A program made the position numbers and the translations under genes. From Fragilaria crotonensis (lineage: Eukaryota; Bacillariophyta; Fragilariophyceae; Fragilariales; Fragilariaceae): a stretch of DNA of 64,000 nt. The notes under the pieces are model-generated. The model did not search any database and was not told the DNA's origin. It saw only the letters and a program-made list of their open reading frames with translations. Numbering within the stretch: the stretch's first letter is position 1; each line of letters begins with the position of its first letter. The DNA lies in contig JAKSYS010000091.1 in the NCBI GenBank assembly GCA_022925895.1, positions 1 through 64,000 of the forward strand, written 5' to 3'. Positions 55,986-64,000 of the stretch are shown here, in pieces.

Positions 55986-57198
55986 GACGAAAACCTTGAA
56001 TATAGAGCGCTCTCGCCTGGTGTGGTTGCCGATCGTTGATTACTAGCCCTCGGTTGAATCCATCTTACCGCGACAATCATAACGTCATAACTCACATGGA
56101 ATTACATACTATTATCTAGAGTCTAGAGCGCTTGAAGTGGCTTGCGAAAGGTCTTGTCTTGATACCTGGATAGTCCATTGGAGACATGAACAACGGGCAG
56201 TTTTCGACATACCGTCGTTTCGAGTTTCGATCTCTCGAGGTTAACACGCCCAACGCAAAACTGATGTTTCGGCACTTCAGAAACCGCCGGATGAAGATGG
56301 GAGCGTCAACGGATGATGAAGTGTGCGCACTATGGTTTGAATTTCGAAATATAAAATTATTAGAATCTGTATACAAAATCAAGTTCAGAATTTCTGATAC
56401 TCAGAGATGGGAGGACCACTATGATGTTATCCTAATCACCTAATCTCTTGCGTAGCTGAAAACTGCTTAGGAGTTTAGAGTTGCGCGCTCCGCTTGAAAA
56501 GGTGTATGAAGAGCGAGCAGATTTGGACTGTGTCACTGTGTCCCGTGGGGCCAGTGGCCACGGCCATTGGCCCTGGGCCCTGGCCCGCCGGCAAGCAGTC
56601 GAGTGCGAATGCGAACTTCACACGTGTGAACCAGCAAGGACCTGGCACCCTCCCCTCCTCGAGTCTTTTTTTTCTTGAATAAAAAGTCACGAGTTCATAA
56701 CGGGTACCAGAAACATCGAGATCCCAGAGCACGGAGTAGTTGTACTTGTACTAAATAACATGGCGATTGAGTATAATAGTACATGCATACCGGTCGGGAA
56801 AGTCGCAAGGATGAGGCTGATCGATGTCCGATGCACGGAAGCCATCGACTACCTGTACCAGGTAGCTGCCCGGCCCTCCTCGAATTCTAAAATACCTCAA
56901 CCTGATCTAACGCAGAGCACTGGAGCACCACTAGGAGGTGGTCCCCAGTAGCCTTCGAAAAACCTTCAACGAACAACTCCGTGAACAATAGTACCACTAC
57001 AGTTTGGTAGGTAGACACCCCTGTTTTCCCTCTTGGCCTGAGCGTCGAGCTATGGATGAACGTGATGTCAACGTCGATAACTAGTCTCTTAGTTGTTGAC
57101 AGCAAAACTGCAGCACGTTCATTCCCAAACCCAAAATGAAATATCCGTGTTGAAGCGGGAGTGCGTTAATATACAAGATACAAAGCAAGCCTCTCGTA
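55986..57198. other. Intergenic, no firm gene
   Basis: A frame of 85 codons at 56186-56443 has no recognised feature and was not accepted. It lies downstream of both flanking genes, which converge here. Confidence 0.4.
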
Positions 57199-58162
57199 CT
57201 AGTATTCGCCAGTCTTCTCTTCAAGCCATCGCTTGACCTGAGGGTATATGACATCGCTTTGTGTCCCCCTGAATGTTTCTACCACGCCTTTCTTTCCGTA
57301 GTACTCAACGAGGGGGGAGGTAGCCTGAAAAAGATCGTGAGTCCCGATGCAAGTCACCATATATAATCATACCAAAACATGTTCAATTACCTTGTCATAG
57401 GCAGCCAGTCGATTTCGAACACAATCTGGCTTATCATCATCTCGCTGCACCAAGGGCTCTCCGGTTTCGTCATCCAACCCGGGAACCTTGGGGGGTTTGT
57501 ATGAGTATGAGTATATGCGACCTGAAGCAGGATGGATCCATCTATCAAGAGGATAGGTAGGTTAGAACTGGCTCCGCTTTGACGCAAAAATTCTAGAGTC
57601 AAACATGGACTCACCGGTCTGCAATACGGTTTACAATGACGTCGGTTGGAATATCCAAATTGACAACGGCATCGACATTCACGACTTGATCCAAAGCCTG
57701 CGCCTGTGGCAATGTACGAGGGAAGCCATCGAGCAAGATTGACTTTCCATCCTCCAAATGCGGGGTCGCATCCGACATGACCAGGTCAATCATGAGCTCA
57801 TCAGGAACCAATCTTCCCGAGTCCATATATGCCTTCGCTTCGTTTCCCAAGTCGGTTTTCATCCTAACATTCTGACGCAGGAGATCGCCCGTTGAAAGAT
57901 GGTGCAATTGAGGAAAATCCTGCAAACGAAAGAGAAAGCATGGTTGGCATGCCGACACTCGACATCACGCAAGTTGACTGTCCACGTCTGCACTTACTTG
58001 AAGAATTTTTCCAGAAATGGTCCCCTTGCCCCCGCCTGGCTTTCCCAAAATCAGCATGAACCGACATTCATCTTCATTGGGCGACGGTTGTGACAATGTG
58101 GACATGTACGTCCGAACGACGTAGCGAGGAGCGGGCGTTCGAAGTTTGGCAACGCACAACAT
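57199..58162 (-). CDS. Adenylate kinase, probably mitochondrial
   Basis: Four exons: 58162-57998, 57919-57615, 57541-57391 and 57324-57199, joined by GT-AG introns of 78, 73 and 66 bp, all in frame, for 248 residues. The first ~30 residues are basic without acidic residues ([20 protein letters not shown]), a mitochondrial-type presequence. The P-loop is GKPGGGKGT. The AMP-binding segment HLSTGDLLR, the DGFPRTL motif and the long LID ([15 protein letters not shown]... with [11 protein letters not shown]) are all present. The long LID is typical of AK2/AK3-type enzymes. It converts ATP (or GTP) plus AMP to two nucleoside diphosphates. The LID lacks four zinc cysteines. Confidence 0.94.
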
Positions 58163-58902
58163 GGTTTGTCAATTCAATGTGTGTCGAGGGCTCGTGAGTT
58201 TGTTTAATCGGAATTTTATTCGGAACAGAAAAAAATATAAAAAAATAATGGTGGCAGTGGCAGGAATGTGGTGAAGTCTTTGTCGCTCCCTTCTCTTGCT
58301 GCGTGTAGAAGTTGCAGTTTCGCGTCTGCAAATCCACCTATCGTCGATAGGAAAAGAACCAGGTGTCACCGATCAGGGAGTGACGCCGTCATTTCTTCGT
58401 GTCAGCCCAAACTCGCGTCTCGCTCGCGAACGTCTGAACGAAAACCAACCAAAGCGGATGATGGCCAGACGATAATCACTTCTGGTACTGAGCACTCCAC
58501 GAGGTTCTGGAGTACTACTACCGTGTTCAGTAACAAAGAGTACACAGTACACAGTACACACTACTGGTATTTTGGCCCTCTAAGACCTACTACTAGTACC
58601 TGGTAGCTCGTATGCATAGAGACCTGATATCGTATGCGTATGGTGCCACGTGCGACGTGCTGCTGTGTGCTTCGTTCCCATGATGGGGTCAGGACCTGCG
58701 GCGAGTGATGGACAGACAATTTGTCAGGATGAAGACGAAGGAATGAGGGGAGACTTTGAAGGATGTGCACTGCATCATGTATTCATCGGTATGTCAGATG
58801 TCATCAGACGTTGCATTCAACACAACCACAAACGCATCGAGAGAACATCCATGATCTCTGTAAGGACGGTCAATTTCGTTTGAGGAGGGAAGCAACAGCG
58901 CA
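58163..58902. other. Divergent intergenic region with GTAC motifs
   Basis: No gene. Palindromic GTAC/CTAG runs at 58510-58620 (ACTACTAGTACCTGGTA, TATGCATA). It contains the promoters of the adenylate kinase and HWSGQHG genes. Confidence 0.4.
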
Positions 58903-59685
58903 ATGACCTTGATCGCGCTGATCGTGCAAGTTGTGTTTCTGTCAATAGATCTTTTCGGGAGATGTGAAGCCTTTCAGGTTTTCTCTTCCAGTGGTCATCC
59001 AATACGACATTCCTTGACGCGACGGCATGCCGTGAACTTCAACAACTTTTGGATGGCGACAATGGCCAATTTTACTGTGTGTGAAACTCCGGATAGACCC
59101 CACGATTTTGAATCTCGAAGCGGCTCCAAGTACTGGAACGAAGGCGACGGCGTTGTTCGCCAATCAGATCACTGGTCTGGCCAACATGGCTGTTACAGGA
59201 TTGTCGATTGCCTGTGGTACATCAATCAGGAACATGGCTTTGAAGAAATTATCACAGGACAATGTTCCTTCAGCGACTTCGCGACAAAAAAGCGAAAGGG
59301 ACGAAAAACTCTACAACAACGCGGTGTTGTATTGAAGGATAAGGAAGAGAAGGTGTCGTTGATGAAGATTAAGATCGACTTTGACAATTTCTGGAGGTCG
59401 ACTCAGGCACACTTTACATCTCATGATTACCCAAAGGACCGAGAGCCTGACTTTCGCTCCAAAAGTGGCTCCATGTACTGGGACGACAACGACGGCGTCA
59501 TTCGACTTTCCGATCACTGGACTGGTCAACATGGTGTGACGCAAATTGTAGATTGCCGTTGGACTATTGATATCCAACAGCCCCAGGTGAAACAACCCAT
59601 AAGCGGCAAATGCATGTACGAAGGCTTTGTGAAGCGAAGTAGAAAGCGAACGAAGGCAATCAGCTGGAGAAAAATCAGTAGATAA
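58903..59685 (+). CDS. Secreted or plastid-targeted protein with two HWSGQHG domains
   Basis: 260 residues with a clear ATG. Residues 1-24 are a signal peptide ending CEAF, an ASAF-like plastid motif. Domain 1 (residues ~45-125) and domain 2 (~160-240) share the framework NFW...FT...DF.S..GS.YW...DGV.R.SDHW.GQHG...IVDC.W.I..., joined by a Lys-rich linker. The last residues are strongly basic (KRSRKRTKAISWRKIS). The same domain occurs once at 34593-35129. The domain has conserved Trp, His and Cys but no known catalytic motif. I do not recognise a named family. Confidence 0.82.
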   Translation: MTLIALIVQVVFLSIDLFGRCEAFQVFSSSGHPIRHSLTRRHAVNFNNFWMATMANFTVCETPDRPHDFESRSGSKYWNEGDGVVRQSDHWSGQHGCYRIVDCLWYINQEHGFEEIITGQCSFSDFATKKRKGRKTLQQRGVVLKDKEEKVSLMKIKIDFDNFWRSTQAHFTSHDYPKDREPDFRSKSGSMYWDDNDGVIRLSDHWTGQHGVTQIVDCRWTIDIQQPQVKQPISGKCMYEGFVKRSRKRTKAISWRKISR

Positions 59686-60217
59686 GCATCAACCGGCAAA
59701 ACGACGATTGCAGCGCAGGCAATAACGCGCGCCTCGAATCAAGTTGTTCGTCTCGATCATGATATCACATCCAACTGCTGATTGGTAAAGGCCCATTGAC
59801 GTGTAAATTGACCGTTTCGGCCAGCATGTGCGAACGTTGCCTGGTAGGTATGGCATGTTCACTGGGTTTAGAATAAGTACACAGCTTCTCCATCAGGGAA
59901 GCGAGTGAAGGAAAATCATAGACAGAACTCAAACACAAACCAGTATCTCGTCGGCAAATTCATCGCTGGGTCACTCCGGCAACACTGAAGCGCAAAGGGA
60001 CGTCGGGAGGAAGTGCCATCATGGAAAAAGGATGCAACCTCATAAGCATTGAGTCAGGGGTATCTAGGTGGCTTGCCTTAGGAGTAAAGGGTACACCTCG
60101 CCATCAACCTTGCAGCAAGGTGTGGGAGGACGTTCGTGGTGGTGGCAAGGTGATCGAGTGAGAGAACCAGCCGCGTTAGACTCGGCGCAAGACATGAGAA
60201 AACAGAAACCAGGTATC
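59686..60217. other. Intergenic, no gene seen
   Basis: Separates two convergent genes. Only short frames without support. Confidence 0.4.
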
Positions 60218-60646
60218 CTAACTATTCTGTTCACTCTCTATTTCTTGTAGCAACTTGGCTAATCGCGCGGATCTCGCTTCCTCAAACTTGATCTCTCCGT
60301 ATGCAACCATTAGCATTAGTGGAGTAAACGCAAGTAGACCTGGCAACGCTCGAAATTGGAATAACGATCCCACCAAAGCTCCTCCTGCAGCTCCTCCAAT
60401 TGCATGCGATATGTACAACTGGGTGTTTTTGCTTTCGTTGTCGTTCATTACTTGTCGGATTGCTAAATTGGATACCCGTTCCAGTCCAAAACATGCAGTT
60501 CCAACCATGGCACTATTGGCGCCCATTACAAGAGCTGTTCGGATAACAGGTAAGCCTTTCCGCGTGGCCATCGCCGCTCCTACGGTAAGACCGGCTATGC
60601 TACACATAACCATTCGATTCGAAACTCGCAGTACTTCGTCGTCCAT
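60218..60646 (-). CDS. Tim17/22/23-like small membrane protein
   Basis: 142 residues from MDDEVLRVSNRM. The frame continues upstream but only to a GTG. Three or four hydrophobic, Gly/Ala-rich segments (SIAGLTVGAAMA, ALVMGANSAMVGTACFG, HAIGGAAGGALVGSLF, LPGLLAFTPLMLMVAYG) resemble the glycine-zipper helices of Tim17-type proteins. The C-terminus is charged (EEARSARLAKLLQEIESEQ). Family assignment is by general pattern only. Other small inner-membrane families are possible. Confidence 0.55.
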   Translation of the reverse strand: MDDEVLRVSNRMVMCSIAGLTVGAAMATRKGLPVIRTALVMGANSAMVGTACFGLERVSNLAIRQVMNDNESKNTQLYISHAIGGAAGGALVGSLFQFRALPGLLAFTPLMLMVAYGEIKFEEARSARLAKLLQEIESEQNS

Positions 60647-61305
60647 ACTCTCGCTTGTGATGGTGGTGGACGTTGTGTGTGTTGCGTCGGGGTGGAGGTG
60701 TCCGTTGAGCGTGATGCGGAACACTCACACAATCCAAGGGCCAGTATATGTAGCTCTGATAAGGCGCACTCGCTAGTATTTGACGATTGTGAACAACCAG
60801 CAACGTTCTCGCAAATAGAATAGAACTCGACAGTTGTCAACAACTTCTTACAACTGGCACCTACTACGAACTATGTTGAGTGCGGCAGAGGTATGCATTT
60901 TTATGCCGTGTGCAGAGTACTGCTACTCCGACTGGACTACGACAGTACTCCAGTAATTCAGCTCCGGTGTGCTCCCAGTACAAGTTGCATGCAGTAGTGC
61001 AGTAGTACCACCGGTGGTATGCAGCCATTTTGGCCTTCCGAACTTCGCTGGTCACCCGACTCCAGACATCCGTCACCATTCGCAATTCGCAATACACCGT
61101 GTTCCGAATACCCCTTATTATTTACTTCCATCAATTGTACTAAACCAGACACCACTATCATAGTAGGCCTAAAGTTCGGTGAATATACGCCTTGCTCGTC
61201 AAAGCTTTGGATCCAACCACTCCCTATCATACAAATCAGAATCTATGCTCCCAACTCCCGTCATATTTGTGCAGTTCTGTGCTGACTTCCTATTCTACTA
61301 TTACA
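60647..61305. other. Divergent promoter region with GTAC motifs
   Basis: No gene. It lies between two start codons and has palindromes near 60905-60955 and 60975-61015. Confidence 0.4.
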
Positions 61306-62652
61306 ATGAAACCTTCACTCCTTCATATCATCGCAATGCTAATCTTATGGACCGCGGAAATCGATGCCTTTTCAAGTCCTAGACCAAGATTGCGGACTGG
61401 CTATCTCGACCTTATGCGTATCAAGCCGACATGGCATGGTCGGTTTTACCACTCGGAGTCGCCGTCGACCACAACCAAACTTGCACTACGGCTACCGTCC
61501 GCACCACTGATATCCGCTGACGATGCATGGGGAAATTGGAGCTTTCTCGCGGGTATGGCAACGTTAGCACAGTTTCTGGGGAAGAGTACTGGTGTCGGTC
61601 GTCTGTTGGGCCCGCCTGTCACTGCCATGGCATTGACTTTTTGTTTTGCCAGCGTTGGAGTTTTGAATCCAGGAGGAACTGAGGCGGCCAAATCGTTGCA
61701 GCTGATTTGTCTTCAGTTGGCCACGCCTCTTCTCTTGTTGGGTGCCGATTTACGAGATTGCGCATCTCGATGCGGTCCATTGTTAGAAGCGTTCCTTGTG
61801 GCTTCTGTAGCCACTATTGTGGCCTGCACGGTGGGTTGGGTGACGTGCGGAACTCTCTTGACCAAGGCATTAGGGCGTGATGGTCTTGTCGTGGCTGCGG
61901 CACTAATGGCCAAGAATGTAGGAGGGGGCATCAACTACGTTGCCGTTTGTCGATGTCTATCAGCCAGTCCAGAAGCCTTTGCCGCTGGTTTTTGCGTTGA
62001 CAACCTATTTGGCCTCGTTTACTTCCCAATATCGAGCGCTTTGTCAGCTGGAAGACCGGATTTAGACGATGCTTCAACATCTGATGGCACCGCTGAACTG
62101 CCCGATCCAGAGAACACCCCGATTACTCTTAAGCATATCACCTCGGCTGTGTGGGTTGGGTCATTGCTGATATGGCTGGGCGAGAAATTCGGAGGCAACG
62201 CTGGAGCACTTCCGCTGTGTACTTTGCTAACCGTAGCACTGACATCATTAGCTCCTAAAAAATGGATGTTGCCACTCCAACCCGCGTCACACTTGCTGGG
62301 AGGCGGTGCCCTGTACCTCTTTTTTGCTGCTGTGGGCGCTCCAGGCTTGGCAGTGGCAGATTCAGTCAAGACTGCTCTCTTTCCCTTGGGACTGTTCCTC
62401 ACAATCTTGTATAGTATTCATGGGCTCATCATGGGGTTGTGTTGCAAAATAATGGGCGGCAAGGGTGCATACATGCCGCAGCGGCTCTTGGTTGCTTCAT
62501 CTGCAGCTATCGGAGGTCCTGCAACCGCTGCGGCACTGGCTCAGGCCATGGGTTGGCGATCACTCCTGGCCCCATCACTTCTCGTGGGTAATCTCGGATA
62601 CGCTATTGCCACATTTGCTGGACTCGCCTATCATGGCTTTTTCTCGCGGTAG
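61306..62652 (+). CDS. DUF819 (YjcL-like) membrane protein, plastid-targeted
   Basis: 448 residues starting MKPSLLHIIAMLILW. The signal peptide ends IDAFSSP, an ASAF-like plastid motif. After ~70 residues comes a membrane protein of about ten helices with the DUF819 pattern: LQLICLQLATPLLLLGADLRD, MAKNVGGGINYVAV, AAGFCVDNLFGLVYFP, and a related repeat in the second half ending VASSAAIGGPATAAALAQA. DUF819 proteins are putative transporters in bacteria and plastids. The substrate is not known. The two halves look like a duplicated inverted-topology unit, as in many secondary transporters. Confidence 0.85.
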   Translation: MKPSLLHIIAMLILWTAEIDAFSSPRPRLRTGYLDLMRIKPTWHGRFYHSESPSTTTKLALRLPSAPLISADDAWGNWSFLAGMATLAQFLGKSTGVGRLLGPPVTAMALTFCFASVGVLNPGGTEAAKSLQLICLQLATPLLLLGADLRDCASRCGPLLEAFLVASVATIVACTVGWVTCGTLLTKALGRDGLVVAAALMAKNVGGGINYVAVCRCLSASPEAFAAGFCVDNLFGLVYFPISSALSAGRPDLDDASTSDGTAELPDPENTPITLKHITSAVWVGSLLIWLGEKFGGNAGALPLCTLLTVALTSLAPKKWMLPLQPASHLLGGGALYLFFAAVGAPGLAVADSVKTALFPLGLFLTILYSIHGLIMGLCCKIMGGKGAYMPQRLLVASSAAIGGPATAAALAQAMGWRSLLAPSLLVGNLGYAIATFAGLAYHGFFSR

Positions 62653-62818
62653 GTTGCATACCTCGAATATGTTTTGACTAGGTGCCCTAGTTTCCTTCAT
62701 TTCGCTATCTACCTGGTTTCGACGATAAAATCGGGGTTGCCCGTGTCGGTGGCTAAGCAGTGTCTTACGTAAAAGATAACGTAAAGCGGCTCGCGTGTGT
62801 ACCATAGCTTTTATGCCA

Positions 62819-63826
62819 CTATTGAATAGCGCATACCGTGCTTCTGACAGTATTGTCATTGCAGGCATCGGTGACAAGCTTACGTGCCTCCTGGACGCTT
62901 CTTCTGGCCATCAAAATGTTATCATCACCCCATGACGGTGGCGTGTCACCGACAGGAATGTATCTATAGGATATCAGAGAAAGACGGTGAGGCATTTCTA
63001 GATCGCTGAGGGTCAAAATAAAACCTTCGTACCTTGCTTGATCGAGCTGTATCTTCCAAGTTGTGAACTTCTGGCATGCCAACTGGCAAGCCCACGACAC
63101 GTCTCCAAAGGTTGTTACTGAGGATTGGTAGCGATACATTGGATGAGGTATGCGTTGATGGCCACTGCATTCCTTGCATTCGTAAACAAGTGCTCGACTT
63201 TTCCCTAGAAAGCATGCATCGCACACCTTGCCATTCTCCACCAAAACTTCCTTTTCTTGGTTGCAAACATCACAGTGGCCTCCATCCTTCACGATTTCAA
63301 TTGAGACGGACGAGTCTAGCATGCTGACCGTGAGCCATTCGCAGCAGCGAGGACAGCGGCCGACTCGACGCAACCCATCGCTTGTGGGACTGCAGAGCAA
63401 TACTATGCATGCGGAGCAAATGTCAGGATCCGTTTGACAACATGGCATGTGTGCGAAGCCTCCCTTGGGTTCTTCGCAGCAAACGAGGCAGCAATTCTTG
63501 CTGACGTTCACCAAGGTCTCATCAATGGTATTGTCTCCGCAAAGGTTCAGATCGTCAACATCAGGAAGCAGGCTCGTCTTGCCCTTGCCATGGTCGACAG
63601 CCCTTGTTTGACGTCGAATCACGGCTGCCTCCTTTTCAGAAAGACCATGCTGTTTGTAAGTCAAGTGATCTTCGAGAATTTTCTGTTCGTAGTCATGTTG
63701 GACGTCCACTCCTTCGACGCATGTGACACAACTCTCGATCGATTCCAGGACTGTTTCATTGGACGCTACCATGCAATCCTCAACACTCGCCTGGGGTTGT
63801 AGCTCGGACATGGTGCTCTCTGGCAT
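62819..63826 (-). CDS. RING-like zinc-finger protein, unknown function
   Basis: 335 residues from MPESTMSEL; a second ATG follows five codons on. Residues ~110-165 contain CCLVCCEEP, MPCCQ, ICSACI and CPRCCEW, a RING-type arrangement of Cys pairs, though one usual His position is not clear. Residues ~180-220 have two more CxxC pairs (CDVCNQE, CDACFLGK) and YECKECSGHQRIPHPMYRYQ, a second zinc-binding unit. The C-terminal part (SWACQLACQKFTTWKIQ to SWGDD) is conserved-looking but unassigned. It may act as an E3 ligase. This is inferred from the zinc pattern only. Confidence 0.75.
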   Translation of the reverse strand: MPESTMSELQPQASVEDCMVASNETVLESIESCVTCVEGVDVQHDYEQKILEDHLTYKQHGLSEKEAAVIRRQTRAVDHGKGKTSLLPDVDDLNLCGDNTIDETLVNVSKNCCLVCCEEPKGGFAHMPCCQTDPDICSACIVLLCSPTSDGLRRVGRCPRCCEWLTVSMLDSSVSIEIVKDGGHCDVCNQEKEVLVENGKVCDACFLGKSRALVYECKECSGHQRIPHPMYRYQSSVTTFGDVSWACQLACQKFTTWKIQLDQARYEGFILTLSDLEMPHRLSLISYRYIPVGDTPPSWGDDNILMARRSVQEARKLVTDACNDNTVRSTVCAIQ

Positions 63827-64000
63827 GCTTCTGGCTTTGAGACAATCTTCTGTGTATTTGACCTATGATTGCTTGGAAAAAGTGTTGTGGGATTATTGAC
63901 GTCAGGTACGAGCCTGTTAATGGAAATTTGTCAAGTGGTCGAATTCTCGATGAATAGCGCACTCGCGAGCATACTGTACTTAAATTACGATTTACGATCC

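Noticed and set aside
56186-56443. 85-codon plus-strand frame with an ATG
   Set aside because: Composition is not convincing, there is no domain and no splice partner. Kept as intergenic.

Overview
The window looks like nuclear DNA of a diatom (Bacillariophyta, probably pennate). Short GT-AG introns of about 65-160 bp interrupt many genes. Several proteins begin with a signal peptide followed by an ASAF-like motif with Phe at the predicted cleavage site, as expected for import into a four-membrane plastid. The mobile elements (copia with a DSHAD protease, PIF/Harbinger, piggyBac, a tyrosine-recombinase retroelement) are also a typical diatom set. I could not assign a species. No CRISPR array, operon or bacterial feature is present.

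Layout. 0.3-2.1 kb: two nearly identical head-to-head copies of a plastid-targeted GFGHxTGQ repeat protein, sharing an intergenic region with a cluster of ACGTCA sites. 2.3-4.6 kb: PTEN-type phosphatase. 5.1-11.7 kb: copia retrotransposon with identical 145-bp LTRs, an in-frame UGA between gag and pol, and a frameshifted integrase region. 12.0-16.2 kb: apparently intact PIF/Harbinger-like element with two genes. 16.3-18.9 kb: plastid FtsH-like AAA protein without a protease domain, convergent with phosphatidylinositol synthase. 19.4-20.3 kb: small coiled-coil gene and tRNA-Ser(GCU). 20.4-25.5 kb: gene-poor, CpG-poor DNA with a 2.1-kb inverted-repeat element, a 170-bp tandem repeat and a 696-bp perfect GAT tract. 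25.5-39.8 kb: protein kinase, PDZ-like protein, QSOX-like protein that has lost two redox centres, a single-domain HWSGQHG protein, a small mitochondrial-type protein, a discoidin-domain membrane protein and a GRDP/DUF1399 protein. 39.8-43.1 kb: CpG-poor, no gene. 43.1-49.5 kb: decayed tyrosine-recombinase retroelement with split direct repeats (A1-ORFs-B1-A2-B2). 51.3-54.1 kb: inactivated piggyBac element. 55.0-63.8 kb: ABHD17-like hydrolase, four-exon adenylate kinase, a two-domain HWSGQHG protein, Tim17-like membrane protein, plastid DUF819 transporter-like protein and a zinc-finger protein.

The genes do not form one pathway. Themes that recur are plastid-targeted proteins of unknown role (GFGH repeat, HWSGQHG family, DUF819, FtsH-like), membrane-lipid signalling (PTEN-like, PI synthase, ABHD17-like), and family members lacking expected catalytic parts (FtsH-like, QSOX-like). 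Intergenic DNA outside the CpG-poor blocks is full of palindromic GTAC/CTAG motifs such as GGTACTAGTACC. Two host genes (FtsH-like, GRDP) and the copia pol each need single-base corrections to read through, so base-level sequence errors cannot be excluded.
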